Notes: generated by a model from the sequence alone, not told the origin. 64,000 bases of DNA from Methylomicrobium sp051061015 (GCA_051061015.1 JBPFEG010000083.1:186001-250000); one strand, 5' to 3'. Positions 17,470-27,152 are shown, numbered from the stretch's first letter. Made by a program: numbers and translations.

Positions 17470-19751
17470 TGAATGATTTAAAGTCGAGATCCCCAGATTA
17501 TCCAATCATGCACCAGCAAAACTTTAGAGTGAATAAAGTATTGCAGAATGATGATTTTCTTGAAGAAGACAGTATAGACCTGCGCCATTATTGGCGGGTT
17601 ATACGCCAATATCAATGGCGGATTTTTCTATTAGCCATAGTGGTAACAGTGCTGGCGGGCCTTTTCGTGTTTTCGATGAAGCCGGTCTATCGCTCTTCTG
17701 CCACGCTGTTGGTGGAAGGCAAGCAGGGCAATTTGCTTTCGATCGAAGACGTGTATGCGATGGACATGTCTAGAGCTGAGTATTTTCAAACCCAGTTTGA
17801 AATCATCAAATCTCCCGATCTGGCGCGCAAAGTGATCCGCAGCATGAAGCTGGCTGCTCATCCCGAATTTGAAGAATTGAAGCCGGAAAACAAGAGCCAG
17901 CCATTCTGGAAGGATTGGCTCGCGTTGTTGCCGGCATTGACTCCCGAGGAATCGGAAAGCAAAGATACTGATGAGGCAGTCAAGGCGGAAGAGGGCTTGG
18001 TTAAAGAGTTTCTGGAGCGGCTGACTGTCAAGCCCCGTATAAAAACTCAATTGGTCGATGTCAGCTTCGACGCGAACGATCCCAAACTGGCGCAGGGGGT
18101 GGTGAACGCGCTCGGGGAGAGATTTATCGAAAGCGGCCTGGAAGCCCGGATGGAGGATACCCGCAAGTCGGCGGAATGGCTTTCCGAACGTCTTCAATCC
18201 TTAAAAGACAGACTGAGCGAATCCGAAAACCGTTTGCAGGACTACTTGGCTAAGGAAAACCTGGTCGATCTGGAAGGCGTATTGACGCTGAGTACCAAAG
18301 AGATCGAGCAAAATACACAGACTTTGGCTGCTGTCCGTCAGGCGCGTTTCGAGGCGGAAAACCTCTATAGCAAGATCAAATCGGGCAAAAGGCTCGATCA
18401 AATACTTGAGGTCCTGCAGGATCCCGTGGTGATGGACCTGAAGAGCAAGGATGCCGAGCTGGCGCGTAAAGAGTCCGATCTTGCCGAGCGCTATGGACCC
18501 GAGCATCCGGCGATGGTAGCAGTGCATTCGGAGCGAGACTCCCTCAAAGACTTGCTCGAAAAACAAGTAATGAGTATCGCATCCAGTATCAAGAGCCGGT
18601 ATGAAATTGCCAGAGCCAACGAGCAAGCGGTTCTTGGCAGCATAGAAAATAACAAGTTTCAGGTGCAGCATATCAGCCGCAAGCAAACCCGGTTGAGCGA
18701 ATTGCAACGCGAGGTCGAATCGAACAAAAAGCTGTACGAAACCTTCATCAATCGCTTCAAAGAAGCGAATGAGGCAGCTGAACTGAGTTCCGCCAATATC
18801 CGGTTTGTCGATAAGGCCAGTATCCCGATCGAGCCGGTGAAACCGAAGAAAAAGATGATTTTGGCATTGACCTTTGTCGGCATGATATTTATGGGTGTGC
18901 TGATCGCCTTCCTGTTGGACTATCTGGATTCGACCTTCAAGTCACCGGATGATATCGAAAGAAAACTTGATCAGCCGTTCCTGGGCGCGATTCCGTTACT
19001 CGATCGCCTGCGCGAAAATCCCGGAGAGTTGGGGCAATTGGTTACGAGTGATCCGCGGGGCGTGTTTGCGGAAGCCGTGCGTACGGTCAGGACAGGGCTG
19101 GTGTTGTCCGCCTTAGATAGCCCCCATAACATCTGGATGGTCACCTCATCGTTTCCGGCGGAAGGCAAGTCCACGCTCGCGATGAGTTTGGCCCAATCCT
19201 TGGCCCAACTCGATGAAGGCGACAAACGGGTACTGCTGATCGAAGCCGACTTGAGAAGGCCGACGTTGGCAAAACGTTTCCAACTGCCCCCCAAATCGCC
19301 TGGGCTGACTCATGCGTTGGCACTCCACGCCAAACTGGAAGAGTGTTTGCATGCCGTGCCTGGACTGGCATTGGACGTTTTACCGGCCGGCATGCCGCCG
19401 CCGAATCCGCTGGAATTGCTGGCGTCCAGGGCCTTTGCCGAATTGCTGGATGAACTGGAAAAACGCTACAGCCTGATCCTGATCGATTCTCCTCCGGTGC
19501 ATGCGGTCAGCGATGCGCAATGGCTGGCGCAACACGTCCGCTCCGTCATCTATACGGTCAAGGCCGATTCGACCTCGATCAAGGCGGTGAAGGATGGACT
19601 CAGAACGCTCGAGCGGTTTGGCGCGCCATTGGCCGGTATTGTGCTGACTCAAATGGATGTCGAAAAAAGCAAGCGCTACGGGAACGGCGAATATGGCGGC
19701 TATTACTATTACCAAACCGCTTACGGTACCGATGAAAACAGTTCCTCTTGA
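17469..19751 (+). CDS. Wzc-type chain-length determinant and BY-kinase
   Basis: This inner-membrane co-polymerase controls EPS chain length and couples to Wza. Its cytoplasmic tyrosine kinase autophosphorylates. The 760-residue protein has an N-terminal Wzz domain with a first membrane helix near residue 55-75, a long coiled-coil periplasmic region (about 215-440), a GNVR-type segment with a second helix near 460-480, and a C-terminal kinase. The kinase has Walker A SSFPAEGKSTLA (near 560), Walker A' IEADLRRP (near 590) and Walker B LILIDSPPVHAVSD (near 668). The C-terminal Tyr cluster (GGYYYYQTAYG, near 743-753) is the expected phosphorylation tail. Its partner phosphatase is encoded at 20261. 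Confidence 0.93.
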   Translation: MNDLKSRSPDYPIMHQQNFRVNKVLQNDDFLEEDSIDLRHYWRVIRQYQWRIFLLAIVVTVLAGLFVFSMKPVYRSSATLLVEGKQGNLLSIEDVYAMDMSRAEYFQTQFEIIKSPDLARKVIRSMKLAAHPEFEELKPENKSQPFWKDWLALLPALTPEESESKDTDEAVKAEEGLVKEFLERLTVKPRIKTQLVDVSFDANDPKLAQGVVNALGERFIESGLEARMEDTRKSAEWLSERLQSLKDRLSESENRLQDYLAKENLVDLEGVLTLSTKEIEQNTQTLAAVRQARFEAENLYSKIKSGKRLDQILEVLQDPVVMDLKSKDAELARKESDLAERYGPEHPAMVAVHSERDSLKDLLEKQVMSIASSIKSRYEIARANEQAVLGSIENNKFQVQHISRKQTRLSELQREVESNKKLYETFINRFKEANEAAELSSANIRFVDKASIPIEPVKPKKKMILALTFVGMIFMGVLIAFLLDYLDSTFKSPDDIERKLDQPFLGAIPLLDRLRENPGELGQLVTSDPRGVFAEAVRTVRTGLVLSALDSPHNIWMVTSSFPAEGKSTLAMSLAQSLAQLDEGDKRVLLIEADLRRPTLAKRFQLPPKSPGLTHALALHAKLEECLHAVPGLALDVLPAGMPPPNPLELLASRAFAELLDELEKRYSLILIDSPPVHAVSDAQWLAQHVRSVIYTVKADSTSIKAVKDGLRTLERFGAPLAGIVLTQMDVEKSKRYGNGEYGGYYYYQTAYGTDENSSS

Positions 19752-20260
19752 TGTTTTGTACGTGTAGGAGCGGCTTTGCGCTGATTCCTAACCAGGAGGT
19801 TGGGAATCCAGACTCTGAAAGTTCTAGCTTCCTGTTTTGAGGGGAAGTTAGAGTTTCCAAGACTGCGTACCCAAGCTGGAACCCCACTGCCTTAAGTGAA
19901 GTTTTATTTGAAAATCCCCCCTAACCCCCTTTGCAAAGGGGGTAAAGTGCGTCCCGACTTTGAAAAAGGAGGGCGATATGCTCCTTCCATTTGAAAAAGG
20001 GAAGGGGCAATACGCTTACCCTTTTGAGAAAGGGAGGGGCGATATGTTCTCTACCTTTGAAAGATGGGGTGGGGCGATACATTTCCCCCTTTGAAAAAGG
20101 GGGGTGGGGCGATACGTTTCCCCCTTTGAAAAAGGGGGACTGAGGGGGATTTTACAAAGATTTTCTTCCTTAACTTAATAACAGTTAAGCTCCCGATTGG
20201 GAGCGAGAAAAATAACATTTACCCTATAAATTTATCCTTCGGATGATTAAACCCTAACCC
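19752..20260. repeat. Intergenic region with a ~33-bp degenerate tandem palindromic array
   Basis: No gene. The left part (19757-19890) has fragments of dispersed repeats (GTAGGAGCGGCTTTGCG, GAGTTTCCAAGACTGCGTAC). From about 19913 to 20155 a unit of roughly 28-35 bases repeats seven times. Each unit is centred on a TTTG(A/C)AAA core (central G at 19934, 19962, 19993, 20026, 20059, 20093, 20128) flanked by C-rich and G-rich arms and followed by GGGGCGATAC in most copies. The outer ends are AAATCCCCC and GGGGGATTT. Each unit can fold into a CCCCCTTTGAAAAAGGGGG hairpin. It separates the Wzc gene from the phosphatase gene and may dampen read-through. Confidence 0.75.
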
Positions 20261-20974
20261 ATGATTGACCTGCACTGCCATATGCTTCCCGGCATTGATG
20301 ATGGCCCCAAAACGATGGAACAATCGCTGGAAATGGCGCGCTATGCGGTCGAGCATGGAACCCATCGTTGTATGGTCACCCCGCATATCCAACCCGGATG
20401 CTACGATAACGACAGCGCCAACATACGACGTATATTCGAGGGCTTCCAGAATAAATTGGCCGCCGAGAATATCCCGCTGCAGGTCGGCATGGCCGCCGAA
20501 GTCCGGATTTGCGCCGAGCTGCCCATCCTGATCAGCCAGGGCAAGATTCCGTTCCTTGGACGTTGGCAAGGCAAGCGCTTGATACTGCTGGAATTTCCGC
20601 ACGATCACATTACGGTCGGTGCCGATAAATTGATCGACTGGCTGATCCAGCGCGACATCCTGCCGATGATTGCCCATCCGGAACGCAACCAGAGCGTGAT
20701 GCGCCAGCCGGAAAAGATCGATGCCTTTGTTAAAAAGGGTTGCCTGCTGCAGATTACCGCGGATTCGGTGACTGGCCTGTTTGGTGAGATTTCTCAGAAA
20801 CTGGCACTTTCGTTGATTCAAAAAGGCAAGGCCACCGTGGTGGCGACCGATGCTCATAATCTGCATAAACGCCGGCCGAGCCTGAAATCCGCGTATGAGA
20901 TGCTGTTGCCGATTATCGGAACCGCCAAAGCGCAGGCTCTGTTCAGCACCAATGCCGAGGCGATGCTTTTATGA
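20261..20974 (+). CDS. CpsB/YwqE-type tyrosine-protein phosphatase (PHP domain)
   Basis: A manganese-dependent phosphatase that removes phosphate from the Tyr tail of the BY-kinase and so sets EPS output. The 237-residue sequence starts with the PHP metal motif MIDLHCHMLPGIDDGPK. It continues with VTPHIQPG, the glutamate-containing GMAAEVRICAELP, AHPERNQ and the C-terminal ATDAHNLHKRRP, all expected metal or substrate ligands. It is typical of capsule loci that encode a Wzc/CpsD kinase. It overlaps the following gene by four bases. Confidence 0.9.
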   Translation: MIDLHCHMLPGIDDGPKTMEQSLEMARYAVEHGTHRCMVTPHIQPGCYDNDSANIRRIFEGFQNKLAAENIPLQVGMAAEVRICAELPILISQGKIPFLGRWQGKRLILLEFPHDHITVGADKLIDWLIQRDILPMIAHPERNQSVMRQPEKIDAFVKKGCLLQITADSVTGLFGEISQKLALSLIQKGKATVVATDAHNLHKRRPSLKSAYEMLLPIIGTAKAQALFSTNAEAMLL

Positions 20975-21717
20975 CTGTAGTTGGCCAGTTAAGATCAAAG
21001 CCGGCGTTACAGGCAATCTTATATATGCCGGCCATCCTGGGACTGATCATAATGGCAGGTATCGCGATGCGTTGGTCTTTGGCGGATGTGTATGCAATCC
21101 AACTGAGCCACCACCTGGATACGGTGAATCAGGACCTATCCAATAAAAATGATGCTCAATGGCGCCTCGCCAGCCAGCATTTGGGAAGAACTCTGGAACT
21201 GCGCTCCGCTAATGCACGCTATTTGGAATTGGCCGGAGCGTTTAACCAGAAATTGGAGCTTTTGAGATTCGATAAGGAACCTCTTGCCCAGGAATTGGGG
21301 TGGCAGCCAAATGAATTTAGAGCCTTGGATTATGTGCGCCGCAGTTTGCGCCTCACGCCTTCCTGGCCCTATCTCTGGAATCAGTTAGCGGTCACTAAAT
21401 TGGTTTTAAAGCAATTCGACGACGAACTGACGGGGGCGATGGAACGTTCCTTGGATTTGGGGCCGTGGGAACGGTCGGTTCAGTATAAATTGGCATTATT
21501 TGGACTGAATAACTGGCCAAACTTGCAGGACAAAGCTCATTCATTGGTATTTCAGGCTATGGCAAAAACCTCGGCAATGGAAAGAATAAAATCCAGCGAT
21601 TTATATATTATTAAGAATATATTGGAGCACCCTCATTTGTCTCAAGCATGTAAAACATTTGCAAATAGTTTAACTGTTCCGAACATATCTTTGGATTGTG
21701 TTTTAAATAAGATTTGA
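20971..21717 (+). CDS. VpsP-family polysaccharide biosynthesis membrane protein
   Basis: A 248-residue protein with one N-terminal membrane helix (AILYMPAILGLIIMAGIAMR) and a helical periplasmic domain. That domain contains a TPR-like segment around LRLTPSWPYLWNQLAVTKLV and LDLGPWERSVQYKLALFGL. This 'xLRLTPxWPYxW' pattern is found in VpsP-like proteins of Vibrio polysaccharide clusters and methylotroph EPS loci. Its biochemical role is unknown. It starts by ATGA overlap with the phosphatase gene, so the two are co-translated. Confidence 0.7.
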   Translation: MTVVGQLRSKPALQAILYMPAILGLIIMAGIAMRWSLADVYAIQLSHHLDTVNQDLSNKNDAQWRLASQHLGRTLELRSANARYLELAGAFNQKLELLRFDKEPLAQELGWQPNEFRALDYVRRSLRLTPSWPYLWNQLAVTKLVLKQFDDELTGAMERSLDLGPWERSVQYKLALFGLNNWPNLQDKAHSLVFQAMAKTSAMERIKSSDLYIIKNILEHPHLSQACKTFANSLTVPNISLDCVLNKI

Positions 21718-21757
21718 CCCTCTTGTTTTGTTCTGACGTCCTAGATTAGGTAACTGC

Positions 21758-23077
21758 TTGAAAATATACCGTGTACTAAGAACCATGTCAGCTCACGGCT
21801 ATGGTCAACTTGTGACTATTTTGTCCACGATGTTTATTCCGTCTGTGGCAGTTGCAAAGTGGGGTGCTGAAGGTTATGGCTATTGGGTGACCCTGTCGGC
21901 GCTCGCTCAGTTTTTTCTGATGACGGATTTGGGGGCGGCAACTGCTTTGTCAAATCAGCTTTGTTTGAAATCTGCGCGTACCGTGGAGGAAGCTTGGGTA
22001 CTTGTACGCAACGTGTTGGGTGGCTTCATTATTAAGGCATTGTCAGCAGCTGTAATAATTGTGGCTATTTCTGTATTCGTTTGGTCCTACTACGATCGTG
22101 AGGACGCATCTGAACAGGCCATGCAATTAGCAATTGTCTTTATTTCGCTGGCGTTATCTGCTGCTTTGCAACCACTTATTGGAATTTATGGCGCGGTTTG
22201 GCGTTTCATTGGGAAAAATGCAGTTGGAATATTTGTCAGCAACACGGTCCGGTCAATCGAATTATTGGGGATTCTGGGTTGTGCCTTGTTGGGGCGAGGG
22301 ATTTTAGCAGCAGCTGTTACGGCTTTAGCTTTAAGGTTCATTGCAGCGACAGTGGGGGTTATCCATACGCCAAGGCTGCTATTAAGAGGAAGTGTTGCAA
22401 GAAAAACAAGGCAGAGCAAGAACCGGAGAAAAAGCGCTAATGCGGAATTGGTTTCAGTCAAGCTGGCTGGACATGGATTTATGCTGATATCTCTGTCACA
22501 GCAATTAGCCTTGCATGCCCCTGTACTACTTATATCAACCATACTGGGGCCAACTTCTGCTGCAGTCTTCGCCGCATGCCGGACCATTTCGCGACTTCCT
22601 GTTCAGCCCCTTACGGTAGTTTTGGCATCACTTAATCCTGAATTTACTGAGTTGGTTGCCAGTAGACAACATGCGCAGTTAGCGAAGATCGTTCGCAGAG
22701 TGGTAGTTGTTGCAATTATCGTATCACTGATGGTTGGAGCGGGCGCTGTTTTGTATGCGAATGTCTTAGAGCGGGTTTGGTTAGCAGGGAAATTGAATTT
22801 GGATTTGAAAGTGCTGACTGCGCTCTGTATTGCAGCATCCTTTTACATTGGCGGGCAAGTGCTTAATCAAACATTGACGGCTGCGAACCGAACGCGGAAC
22901 CAGAGCAGGCAGTTTATAGTGATGACTATGCTGTTGGTTGTCTTGATGGTGCCTTTATTGATGTTTACAAACCAGATGTTATGGGTTGCCGTATTGGTAC
23001 TAATTTCCGAAAGTATTATGGCTGTGCTTTTGATTCGTCGATATTCGATTTTTCTATCTAGCCAATACATTGCATAA
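21758..23077 (+). CDS. Wzx-type lipid-linked oligosaccharide flippase
   Basis: A 439-residue inner-membrane protein with about 12 hydrophobic segments and the N-terminal pattern of polysaccharide flippases (MSAHGYGQLVTILSTMFIPS, WGAEGYGYWVTLSALAQFF, TDLGAATALSNQ). It would move the undecaprenyl-linked repeat unit to the periplasmic face. It starts at TTG 21758; an ATG at 21785 is an alternative. From here to about 27.1 kb the DNA is clearly more A+T-rich than the housekeeping genes, as is common for glycosyltransferase and flippase blocks acquired by transfer. Confidence 0.85.
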   Translation: MKIYRVLRTMSAHGYGQLVTILSTMFIPSVAVAKWGAEGYGYWVTLSALAQFFLMTDLGAATALSNQLCLKSARTVEEAWVLVRNVLGGFIIKALSAAVIIVAISVFVWSYYDREDASEQAMQLAIVFISLALSAALQPLIGIYGAVWRFIGKNAVGIFVSNTVRSIELLGILGCALLGRGILAAAVTALALRFIAATVGVIHTPRLLLRGSVARKTRQSKNRRKSANAELVSVKLAGHGFMLISLSQQLALHAPVLLISTILGPTSAAVFAACRTISRLPVQPLTVVLASLNPEFTELVASRQHAQLAKIVRRVVVVAIIVSLMVGAGAVLYANVLERVWLAGKLNLDLKVLTALCIAASFYIGGQVLNQTLTAANRTRNQSRQFIVMTMLLVVLMVPLLMFTNQMLWVAVLVLISESIMAVLLIRRYSIFLSSQYIA

Positions 23078-23104
23078 CGAATCAGATTTGTTGAAGAAAT
23101 TTTT

Positions 23105-24307
23105 ATGTTCCTTTTTATAGCTTTTTTGCTGCTCTTGTTTGGTCTATATGGCGATAGTGGAAGCGCCATACAAATTGTTGGCATGATGTTTTTTATTTTT
23201 GCTGGAACGATCGACCTTATTAAAGCTCGCTGTAATAAACGTTTGTTTAGGCTAGATGGCGCAACAATAATTATCTGTTTTTTGGTGCCTATTTTCTCAT
23301 GTTTTGCTCTCTTGCTTAATCAGCAGTTCGAGCTAATTCCGCAAACTTTAGCTTTTATGTTGTGCGCCTTTGCAGCCCGTACCTTAATACTTGTTAATGG
23401 GGTAGAAAAAACAATTAGGGTGTTTATTTATGCGGCTATTACCATGACGGTGCTTACGCTCATTTTTGAATACGATATGCTTGTCGAAAGCTTAAAGTTT
23501 TCCATAAATGAGCGTGGTGGGAGAGTTAGATTTTCACCTTTCGACAATCATCCAAATTTAACAGGTCATATATTTGGCCTTTCATTTCTTTGCTGTGCGC
23601 TTTACGCGTACTGGCATAAATATTATCGAGATAAGCTATGGCTTGCGATTCTGATGATTTCTTCCGTCGCATGTCTTGTTATATTGGGAGCGACGAGTTC
23701 TAGAGGGGCATTAGTTGGCACCTTTTTATCGCTATTCGCAGTCTATGCTGCGCATATATTGCATGGCGCGAATATAACTCGCAAGTTAATTATTAACGCC
23801 GCTGTTGGTGTATTAACTGTTTTTGCCCTTGCATTTTCGAACCCAGAGAAAATTACTGAGTATTTTTCAGAGCTTTTTGAGCTTAACTCAACGTATCGCG
23901 GTTTCGATAGCGGTTTAACTGGCAGGACCGATAATTGGTCTGTGATTGTTGCAATGTCACTAGATTCTTTTAGTGGGGTTGTGTTTGGGCATGGTATGCG
24001 CTCATGGGATCATGATTTGTATGGTATCGCAACTGATAGTAGTTATATCAATTCACTTTGGGAGTCTGGCGTTTTTTTAACTGCCTCTATCTCTATAATG
24101 CTGCTAAGGAAAATTTATCTTGCAGGTATGGCAGAGCGTTCATTTGTATCTGATTTCTATTTAGCAATTTTAGTATTTTCGGCTATGGAATCACTTGTTG
24201 CACGGTATCTTTTAGGGATAGGAAATCCGGCTTCGCTTATGATATTGATTATACTGTTGACGCCTGAAAAGATGTTTTTTCTTAGTGAATATGCTTATAA
24301 AAAATAA
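23105..24307 (+). CDS. EPS polymerase (Wzy / O-antigen ligase-like membrane protein)
   Basis: A 400-residue protein with about 10 membrane segments. It has the family-typical FDNHPNLTGHIFGLSFLCCA and LGATSSRGALVGTFLSLFAV, and a periplasmic loop with STYRGFDSGLTGRTDNWSVI. The SRGA segment and the loop 'GLTGRTxxW' are usual in O-antigen polymerase/ligase proteins. It directly follows the flippase, the usual place for a Wzy, so it is the best candidate for the repeat-unit polymerase of this locus. It is unlike the 14140 protein in its motifs. Confidence 0.82.
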   Translation: MFLFIAFLLLLFGLYGDSGSAIQIVGMMFFIFAGTIDLIKARCNKRLFRLDGATIIICFLVPIFSCFALLLNQQFELIPQTLAFMLCAFAARTLILVNGVEKTIRVFIYAAITMTVLTLIFEYDMLVESLKFSINERGGRVRFSPFDNHPNLTGHIFGLSFLCCALYAYWHKYYRDKLWLAILMISSVACLVILGATSSRGALVGTFLSLFAVYAAHILHGANITRKLIINAAVGVLTVFALAFSNPEKITEYFSELFELNSTYRGFDSGLTGRTDNWSVIVAMSLDSFSGVVFGHGMRSWDHDLYGIATDSSYINSLWESGVFLTASISIMLLRKIYLAGMAERSFVSDFYLAILVFSAMESLVARYLLGIGNPASLMILIILLTPEKMFFLSEYAYKK

Positions 24308-24744
24308 ATTTTATGAGTATTTCTCAGGTTAAATGTAAGAATAATGCAACTAAATAAGCAGCAGTTTTTCAATTGCAAGCTCATGTCGAATATGCATGAG
24401 TTTGAATATATCAACGCCTTATCTTCGCGTGTATTTTGTTCGTATTTTTTAAAAAATAAGTTGTTGAGCGATAATGTCACTTTGGCTATGTTAAAAATAA
24501 TTTAGTGTGATGATTGTTGCTATATTTTGGTTTTTTAATTATTACATTTGATGAAATTTCTATTTTTAATAGATTTCCGGCTCTATTTCTATAGTTAACA
24601 CTTTATTCATAGACATATAATATATTTATTTTGGTTATTGGTGATGACGTTTGAGTATTTAGATGATTCTAGGCAAATAATTTTGGGATTAGCTTGGGTA
24701 TGTCATGGAACACTAAGAAATAGAAGAATAAGAAAGGTCATGTT
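24308..24744. other. AT-rich intergenic region
   Basis: About 437 bases, very A+T-rich, with no gene I would support and no repeat of the families seen elsewhere in the window. It may hold the promoter of the following glycosyltransferase block; AAGAAAGG at 24729-24736 is a plausible ribosome site for the next gene. Confidence 0.5.
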
Positions 24745-25914
24745 ATGAAAACTTTAGTTTCTTACCACCATTTTCCGCATTATAGAAAAGGCGTTTTCGA
24801 GGAGCTGTTTCAGAGGTATTCAGAAATAACACTTATTACGAGTGAGCTAGGTTCATTTGCAGGTATACCTTCAATGCAGCCTACTGGCGGTTGTAAACTT
24901 ATTTGGGGGCGAGGTCTTTGGTTTAAGGGGCTTCACTTTCAACCTCGGTTAGTAATTGAGAGCATTGTTGGCGAATACGATGTTTATGTGTTGCTTGCTA
25001 ATCCAAACTTTATTTCAACTTGGTTTGCGGCAATTTTGGCAAGATTGCGAGGGAAGCGTGTTGTCTTTTGGGGGCATGGATTTTTTACAAATGAGAACAG
25101 CTTTAAAAATATAGTAAGACGTTGTTTTTTTTCGTTAGCGAATTGTTTTTATAGTTATGGTTACAGATCTAAACTTATTGCAAAATCATTTGGATTTGCG
25201 TCATATAATCTTTATGTGGGCTTCAATTCATTGGATTATTCAAGGCAGCTCCAAATAAGGCAACAAGTATCTGTGGATAGCTCACCGGGATCATTAGGCG
25301 TTTTCTCTCGTAGTGGGGCACTCAAAATAATTTGTGTTTCAAGACTTACGGAAATTTGCCGGTATGAATTGCTATTTGACGCTATTGCATTAGTAAGAAA
25401 TCGATGTGACCTTGATATAGAGGTAGTGATGGTTGGGGATGGACCAAGCCGGGACCAGTTGGAAAAAATGGCTGCTGAGCTGAATATTAACGTCAAATTT
25501 CTAGGGGCAATTTACGATGATAATTTAGTTGGGGCTATGATATACACGGCTGATATCACTGTTTCACCGGGAAAGGTTGGGCTTACTGCGATGCATAGTC
25601 TGATGTTTGGCACTCCTGTAATTAGCCACGCCAACGTAGTGGAACAGATGCCAGAAGTTGAAGCAGTTGTCGATAAAAAAACTGGTCTTCTCTTTAATCA
25701 ATGGGATGTTTATGCGTTAGCTGATGCCCTTATTGAAGCGAAATCTTGTTTTGCTGATAAAGATAAGGTTCGCATGAATTGCTATACAGTAATTGATCAG
25801 GTCTATAACCCAAAAAAACAAGTTGATGTCTTATTAAATGCTATTAATTGCGTTCCCGCAGATGAGGGGGATGACGTTCTGCATTTGTCTTGGTTTGAGC
25901 AGAGTGTGAAATGA
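24745..25914 (+). CDS. Glycosyltransferase family 4 (GT-B fold)
   Basis: A 389-residue cytoplasmic glycosyltransferase that probably adds one sugar to the EPS repeat unit. The C-terminal nucleotide-sugar domain is visible in LKIICVSRLTEICRYELLFD, VVMVGDGPSRDQLEKMAAEL and NVKFLGAIYDDNLVGAMIYT. The usual EX7E region is degenerate here (VSPGKVGLTAMHSLMFGTPV lacks the two glutamates), yet the surrounding fold motifs are normal. Donor and acceptor cannot be told. It overlaps the acetyltransferase gene by four bases. Confidence 0.85.
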   Translation: MKTLVSYHHFPHYRKGVFEELFQRYSEITLITSELGSFAGIPSMQPTGGCKLIWGRGLWFKGLHFQPRLVIESIVGEYDVYVLLANPNFISTWFAAILARLRGKRVVFWGHGFFTNENSFKNIVRRCFFSLANCFYSYGYRSKLIAKSFGFASYNLYVGFNSLDYSRQLQIRQQVSVDSSPGSLGVFSRSGALKIICVSRLTEICRYELLFDAIALVRNRCDLDIEVVMVGDGPSRDQLEKMAAELNINVKFLGAIYDDNLVGAMIYTADITVSPGKVGLTAMHSLMFGTPVISHANVVEQMPEVEAVVDKKTGLLFNQWDVYALADALIEAKSCFADKDKVRMNCYTVIDQVYNPKKQVDVLLNAINCVPADEGDDVLHLSWFEQSVK

Positions 25915-26438
25915 TAAGAGGTGCTCTTAGATGGTTTCGCCGTTATTTCTGGCGTATTCGCTTAGGATTAAAGCATACTCACCCAACCTTTTTGGCGGGC
26001 GGTCATTCCACAATCAGTAAAGACTTTATCGCGAGCCCTTATTCCTACGTTGGTCCGGGTTGTGCGATTGAATCAGGTGTAAAGATAGGTGCCTATACAA
26101 TGATAGGCCCAAGGGTAATGATTATAGGAAATGATCATGTGTACAATTTTCCTGGCAAGCCAATTATTTTTTCCGGCAGGCCTGAGTTTAAAAATACGGA
26201 AATTGGTGCGGATGTATGGATAGGGGCTGGCGCAATTATTATGTGCGGGGTAACAATTGGTAATGGTGCCATAATTGGCGCTGGTGCGGTTGTCACAAAG
26301 GATGTGCCAGCATACTTTATCGTTGGTGGCGTGCCGGCCAAATTTATTCGTTATCGATTTAGTCAAGATCAACAAATTAGCCATGAAAAGATGCTCTTGT
26401 CTAGGCCAGTGGATGGTAGTTATGTTGATAGACGATAG
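25911..26438 (+). CDS. Left-handed beta-helix (hexapeptide) acyltransferase
   Basis: A 175-residue O-acetyltransferase-like protein built of hexapeptide repeats (SYVGPGCAIESGVKIGAYTM, IGADVWIGAGAIIMCGVTIG, NGAIIGAGAVVTKDVPAYFI). It ends with the GGVPAKFIRYRF tail typical of CatB/NodL-type enzymes. The NDHVYNFPG segment supplies the expected catalytic His. It probably acetylates a sugar of the EPS repeat unit using acetyl-CoA. It starts by ATGA overlap with the preceding glycosyltransferase gene. Confidence 0.88.
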   Translation: MIRGALRWFRRYFWRIRLGLKHTHPTFLAGGHSTISKDFIASPYSYVGPGCAIESGVKIGAYTMIGPRVMIIGNDHVYNFPGKPIIFSGRPEFKNTEIGADVWIGAGAIIMCGVTIGNGAIIGAGAVVTKDVPAYFIVGGVPAKFIRYRFSQDQQISHEKMLLSRPVDGSYVDRR

Positions 26439-26588
26439 GTGGACGGTAGTGTCAGATTTCGATTTGTCTATGCTTGTTTTTTAGGATCAAAATTAGTCGT
26501 GAGAAAGTGAGAACCATAACCGGGTTTGAAAACCATTCTCATTCCCGGCGTGGTGCATGTAGATGTTGGAAATAATTCAGGAGAGTAA

Positions 26589-27152
26589 ATGATTCTACAA
26601 GGTAATGACCCTTATCGAGGTCCTTCATTTTCGGTAGTGAATCGATTGTTACGAATGCTGTGGGGGTTGGTCTATTTGTTTTTGTTCAAAATTAGTCCGC
26701 GACCTTTTCACTCATGGAGGAATCTGCTGCTCAGATTATTTGGGGCAAAACTGGGACATCATGTGCACATTTATCCGTCAGTTAAGATATGGGCGCCGTG
26801 GAATTTGAATGTAGGTAATTTTGTCGGTATAGGTGATGGAGCGACGATCTATTGTATGGATCAAGTTAAGATTGATGACTATGCAGTAATTTCTCAAGGT
26901 ACATATTTGTGTACTGGAAGTCATGACTTTAATATGCCTAATTTTCAGTTAATTACGGCACCAATCACTATTGGTAGTCGAGTGTGGCTTTGTGCTGAGT
27001 CATTTGTTGGGCCGGGAGTGTCAATTGCCGAAGGTACGGTGATTGGTGCGCGTGCTGTAGTCGCAAAATCCATAAATGAATCTTGGCGGGTTTGGGCTGG
27101 GGTTCCGGTTAAACAGATTGGTGTGCGTGATAAACAAAGGGTATTACAGTGA
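26589..27152 (+). CDS. WcaF-like hexapeptide acetyltransferase
   Basis: A 187-residue acetyltransferase with the N-terminus typical of colanic-acid WcaF-like enzymes (hydrophobic LWGLVYLFLFKISPRPFHSW, then LLRLFGAKLGHHVHIYPSVK). The hexapeptide helix follows (VGNFVGIGDGATIYCMDQVK, VGPGVSIAEGTVIGARAVVA) with catalytic-site GSHDF. It is predicted to O-acetylate an EPS sugar. With the 25911 protein, two acetyltransferases of different subtype are present, so the polymer may be acetylated at two positions. GGAGAGTAA precedes the ATG. It overlaps the next gene by four bases. Confidence 0.87.
   Translation: MILQGNDPYRGPSFSVVNRLLRMLWGLVYLFLFKISPRPFHSWRNLLLRLFGAKLGHHVHIYPSVKIWAPWNLNVGNFVGIGDGATIYCMDQVKIDDYAVISQGTYLCTGSHDFNMPNFQLITAPITIGSRVWLCAESFVGPGVSIAEGTVIGARAVVAKSINESWRVWAGVPVKQIGVRDKQRVLQ

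Noticed and set aside
19913..20155. Regularly spaced repeats that might be a CRISPR array
   Set aside because: The units are palindromic and degenerate with almost no unique spacer (28-35 base period including the repeat), and no cas gene is in the window.
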